Assembly: GCA_013298765.1 (NCBI GenBank)
Contig: JAAFJA010000007.1
Location: forward strand, 126,001 to 190,000
Direction of reading: 5' to 3'
Source: Betaproteobacteria bacterium
GTDB taxonomy: Bacteria; Pseudomonadota; Gammaproteobacteria; Burkholderiales; Casimicrobiaceae
Length of the DNA stretch: 64,000 bases
Shown in pieces: positions 61,386 through 64,000 of this stretch. A model generated the notes under the pieces. That model saw nothing but the letters and a program-made list of their open reading frames with translations. It was not told the DNA's origin and did not search any database. A program made the position numbers and the translations under genes. Each line of letters begins with the position of its first letter. Within the stretch, counting starts at the first letter, position 1.

Positions 61386-62786
61386 CTATTTGGGTACTAA
61401 GAATGCCGCTTTTTCACGCACTGACATCGATGCTTCCGCATCGGCGGAAATGGTGAAGTGAATGGTGTGACTACCTGGCTTTGCTGTGTCAATCGGAACG
61501 CGTACAGCGACAATTTGGGCAACGGTTGACGCACCCTCAGCATCGACGGTTGAACCGCGATTTATCGTTGCGCCAGGCAGACCTTCAACACTCACGGAAA
61601 AGCGCTGCGACTGTTCACGGGTGTTCATCACGTTAAGGCGATAAATGTTTTCGATATAGCGCCCTTCGACTTCCCGAGCCAAGACCCGGCGATCACGAAT
61701 TACATCTACCTTCAAAGGATTGCGAAGCACGAGTGCCGCCACCAACCCCGCGACGAGTGTTACGAGTACAGCGAAGTAAAGCAGGATTCGCGGCCTCACT
61801 AGGTGTTTGCGGATTTCAGCCAACCCCCAATGTTGCTCAAGCGCATTTTCGGTTGAGTAGCGAACCAGGCCGCGTGGGTAATTCATCTTGTCCATCACGG
61901 TATCGCAAACATCGATACAGGCCGAGCAGCCGATGCATTCGTATTGCAACCCGTTACGGATATCGATACCCGTTGGGCAAACCTGGACGCACAATGAGCA
62001 ATCTACGCAAGCGCCCAAGCTTGCGCTCTTCGGATCAACCCCCTTCTTTCGACCACCGCGCGGCTCGCCGCGCTCCGTATCGTACGAGACGATGAGCGTG
62101 TCTCGATCAAACATCACGCTTTGAAAGCGTGCATACGGGCACATGTACTTACACACTTGCTCCCGCATGAAACCCGCGTTACCCCACGTCGCAAACGCAT
62201 AAAACAAGATCCAGAAGGTTTCCCACGGGCCCGTGGAAAAGGCCAACACTTCATGAACTAACGTATGAATTGGGGTGAAGTAGCCCACAAACGTGAACCC
62301 TGTCCATAGCGCGATCAACACCCACACGGTGTGCTTACCGCCTTTGCGCCAGAGTTTGTTGATCGATAGCGGTGCCGCATCGAGTCTCATGCGGCTGGCG
62401 CGGTCACCTTCAAACCACTTCTCCACCCACATGAAGACCTCGGTGTACACCGTTTGTGGGCATGCATAGCCGCAGAACACTCGACCAGCTATTGCGGTGA
62501 CGAAGAACAGCGAGTAAGCAGAGACGATGAGGATGAAGGTGAGGTACAGAATGTCCTGCGGCCAGAATACCCAGCCGAAGATGTAAAACTTTCTGTTAAC
62601 CAGATCGAACAACACCGCTTGTCGATCATTCCATGGCAACCAAGCGAGGCCATAGAAGAGCAACTGAGTCATGAGCACCATCGCCACGCGAAGCTGTGCG
62701 AATCGCCCACTCACCGACTTGGGATAGATCTTCTTTGACGATTGGTAGAGCGAAACAACTTTGGTTTCCGCTGCGGTTTCGCTCAT
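61386..62786 (-). CDS. ccoG: Cytochrome c oxidase accessory protein CcoG (FixG/RdxA)
   Basis: A 466-residue protein with several membrane helices and Fe-S motifs: CGYACPQTVYTEVFMWVEKW, CKYMCPYARFQSVMFD, CVDCSLCVQVCPTGIDIRNG and CIGCSACIDVCDTVMDKM. The FixG C-terminal Ig-like domain follows. CcoG is reported to reduce copper for cbb3 biogenesis. Start ATG 62786. Confidence 0.95.
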   Translation of the reverse strand: MSETAAETKVVSLYQSSKKIYPKSVSGRFAQLRVAMVLMTQLLFYGLAWLPWNDRQAVLFDLVNRKFYIFGWVFWPQDILYLTFILIVSAYSLFFVTAIAGRVFCGYACPQTVYTEVFMWVEKWFEGDRASRMRLDAAPLSINKLWRKGGKHTVWVLIALWTGFTFVGYFTPIHTLVHEVLAFSTGPWETFWILFYAFATWGNAGFMREQVCKYMCPYARFQSVMFDRDTLIVSYDTERGEPRGGRKKGVDPKSASLGACVDCSLCVQVCPTGIDIRNGLQYECIGCSACIDVCDTVMDKMNYPRGLVRYSTENALEQHWGLAEIRKHLVRPRILLYFAVLVTLVAGLVAALVLRNPLKVDVIRDRRVLAREVEGRYIENIYRLNVMNTREQSQRFSVSVEGLPGATINRGSTVDAEGASTVAQIVAVRVPIDTAKPGSHTIHFTISADAEASMSVREKAAFLVPK

Positions 62787-62810
62787 TGACTGCCTCGATC
62801 AATCCAAATA

Positions 62811-63743
62811 TTACTGAGCTGGAGTTTTGGGAGCCGCTTCACGCGACTGTGCGTAGACGTAGGCTGCGAGCAGGTGCACGCGCGCCTCCCCCAGCTGATC
62901 TTTCTGTGCAGGCATCACTCCCGCCCGACCCTTGACGACCGCTTCTTCAATAGCTGCAGCGGTGCCGCTGTATAGCCAAACATCATCGGTTAAGTTCGGT
63001 GCGCCAAGCGCGACGTTGCCTTTGCCCGATGCACCGTGGCAGGCAGAACAGATTTGTTTGAAGGTCTCTTCGCCGCGTAGCGCAGCATCTTTCGATGCGC
63101 TACGTCCCGATAACGTAAGTACGAATTGCGAAACGTCTTTGATTTGTTCGGGTTTGAGTTGTCCTGCGAATGATGGCATCGCCCCTACGCGGCCGTCCAT
63201 GATTGTTGTCTTGATCGCGTCTGGCGTTCCTGGATAAAGCCAATCCGCATCCACAAGATTCGGGAAGCCCTTTGAGCCCCGCATATCGCTGCCATGGCAT
63301 TGCACACAATACGTTTGGAACAGTCGTCCTCCAATCTGAAGCGCGCCTTTATCGTTTGCTACCGTCGCAACATCTTGTTTCAGATACGCATTAAAGATTG
63401 GATCGACCTCCGCGTTGACTTCTGCAACTTCCTTCTTGTAGCGATCAGTCGAGCTCCAACCCAGATAGCCTGGAAGGATCGCGAGCCCTGGAAACAGTGC
63501 GAGATATCCGACTGCGAAAATCACAGTGATGTAGAACAAGTTTGACCACCACTTTGGCAGCGGATTGTCGTACTCGCGTAGGCCATCCCAAACATTTTGA
63601 CCATGAAGCTCTGGCTGGTCTTTGGGCTCGATCTTTTTGCTATTGTTTACGAGAATCCACAAACACCACAGAAGCGACAAGACGGTCAGGATGGCGACAT
63701 ACCAAGCCCAGCCCGTAGGGAGTGTGTTGGTTGCCGAGCTCAT
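62811..63743 (-). CDS. ccoP: cbb3-type cytochrome c oxidase subunit III
   Basis: A 310-residue dihaem cytochrome c with two membrane segments near the N-terminus (WYVAILTVLSLLWCLWILVN; LFYITVIFAVGYLALFPGLA). Two CxxCH haem sites are present (YCVQCHGSDM; ICSACHGASG) with distal Met ligands likely in MPSFAGQ and MPAQKD. It passes electrons from the bc1 complex to the cbb3 core. ATG 63743 overlaps the ccoQ stop (TGATG) and has AGGAGG six bases upstream. Confidence 0.95.
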   Translation of the reverse strand: MSSATNTLPTGWAWYVAILTVLSLLWCLWILVNNSKKIEPKDQPELHGQNVWDGLREYDNPLPKWWSNLFYITVIFAVGYLALFPGLAILPGYLGWSSTDRYKKEVAEVNAEVDPIFNAYLKQDVATVANDKGALQIGGRLFQTYCVQCHGSDMRGSKGFPNLVDADWLYPGTPDAIKTTIMDGRVGAMPSFAGQLKPEQIKDVSQFVLTLSGRSASKDAALRGEETFKQICSACHGASGKGNVALGAPNLTDDVWLYSGTAAAIEEAVVKGRAGVMPAQKDQLGEARVHLLAAYVYAQSREAAPKTPAQ

Positions 63744-63907
63744 CACACACCTCCTTCGTGCCCGCGATCCGCGCGATCATCGTCGCGTAGCAAATCGGCG
63801 TTCGCTGATGCAGCGCTGCGTGCCCCAGGCGTGGTAAACGCCCAGATCACAACGCCTAGAAACGTTAAAAAAGACAAGACTGTGAAGAAAACACGTAGCG
63901 TTTCCAT
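63743..63907 (-). CDS. ccoQ: cbb3-type oxidase small subunit CcoQ
   Basis: A 54-residue protein too short for many gene finders: METLRVFFTVLSFLTFLGVV begins the single membrane helix, with IWAFT and a short acidic/basic tail ending EGGV. FixQ/CcoQ proteins have this size and shape and sit between ccoO and ccoP. The stop overlaps the ccoP start. Confidence 0.92.
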   Translation of the reverse strand: METLRVFFTVLSFLTFLGVVIWAFTTPGARSAASANADLLRDDDRADRGHEGGV

Positions 63908-63910
63908 GCG

Positions 63911-64000
63911 CTATCCCTTGATCGATTTAATTTGAGTTCCGAGGCCTTGCAGATAGGCAATCAAAGCGTCGAGCTCGGTTTTGTCTTTAAGCGCTGCGGG
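63911..64000 (-). CDS. ccoO: cbb3-type oxidase subunit II (C-terminal end only)
   Basis: The last 29 codons are inside the window: PAALKDKTELDALIAYLQGL then GTQIKSIKG and stop. KTELDALIAYLQGLG is the standard CcoO end. The rest of the gene and presumably ccoN lie beyond 64000. Confidence 0.9.
   Translation of the reverse strand, partial: PAALKDKTELDALIAYLQGLGTQIKSIKG

Overview
The window reads as chromosome from a moderately GC-rich betaproteobacterium, probably Burkholderiales or a near relative; this is inferred from family content, not from a search. Pointers are the gcw_chp porin-glnK-amtB unit, UbiK, the ccoOQPG-fixH-hemN block, phoB/phoR, a PilGHIJ/ChpA-like chemosensory cluster and an AorABC-type tungsten aldehyde oxidoreductase. 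Only one RNA gene is present, tRNA-Gly(CCC). I see no rRNA, CRISPR array, phage block or intact insertion sequence.

Layout. 1-4 kb: the end of a dockerin-like secreted protein, ubiK, then a nitrogen-controlled operon (porin, glnK, amtB) behind two NtrC-like sites and a near-perfect sigma-54 promoter. 4-9.8 kb: a secreted protein, then an ECF-type sigma factor, a membrane Ser/Thr kinase with a long C-terminal sensor region, a small secreted protein and an unrecognised 224-residue protein. 10-21 kb: an SDR oxidoreductase, then three DUF2062 copies (one a remnant) alternating with two large secreted repeat proteins. 21-25.5 kb: a TerC family protein behind a yybP-ykoY manganese riboswitch, a TonB-like Pro/Ala-rich protein and a sugar-acid dehydratase. 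25.6-29.1 kb: an A+T-richer accessory island with a DUF262/HEPN pair, a DUF433/DUF5615 pair, a DUF2283 protein, a small secreted protein and three copies of a two-hairpin repeat. 29-35 kb: a peptidase, secreted and membrane proteins of unknown role and a FrnE-like DsbA.

35-39.5 kb holds the aor operon: a ferredoxin-like subunit, the tungstopterin subunit, an FAD subunit and a MoaD-like protein. An ABM-like protein, a PDZ-alpha/beta hydrolase, a YHS lipoprotein and an unusual transporter-acyltransferase fusion follow. 45-52.6 kb is a chemosensory cluster (two REC proteins, CheW, MCP, hybrid CheA). phoR and phoB face it. The tRNA-Gly has a 47-bp duplication of its 3' end downstream. 55-58 kb holds an NTF2-like protein, a lipoprotein, an Lrp regulator and the divergent hppD. 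58-64 kb is a reverse-strand respiration block (ccoO, ccoQ, ccoP, ccoG, fixH, a small membrane protein, hemN, TauE/SafE) for building a high-affinity cbb3 oxidase and anaerobic haem.

The most interesting signals are the DUF262/HEPN pair in its repeat-rich island, two unrelated-looking 107-residue secreted proteins that share an LLLPAVQKVR tail, a dockerin-like tail on three different proteins, an EamA transporter fused to an LPLAT domain with an altered active site, a dispersed family of A+T-rich intergenic inverted repeats with TTGGGGC arms, and the tRNA-Gly duplication.
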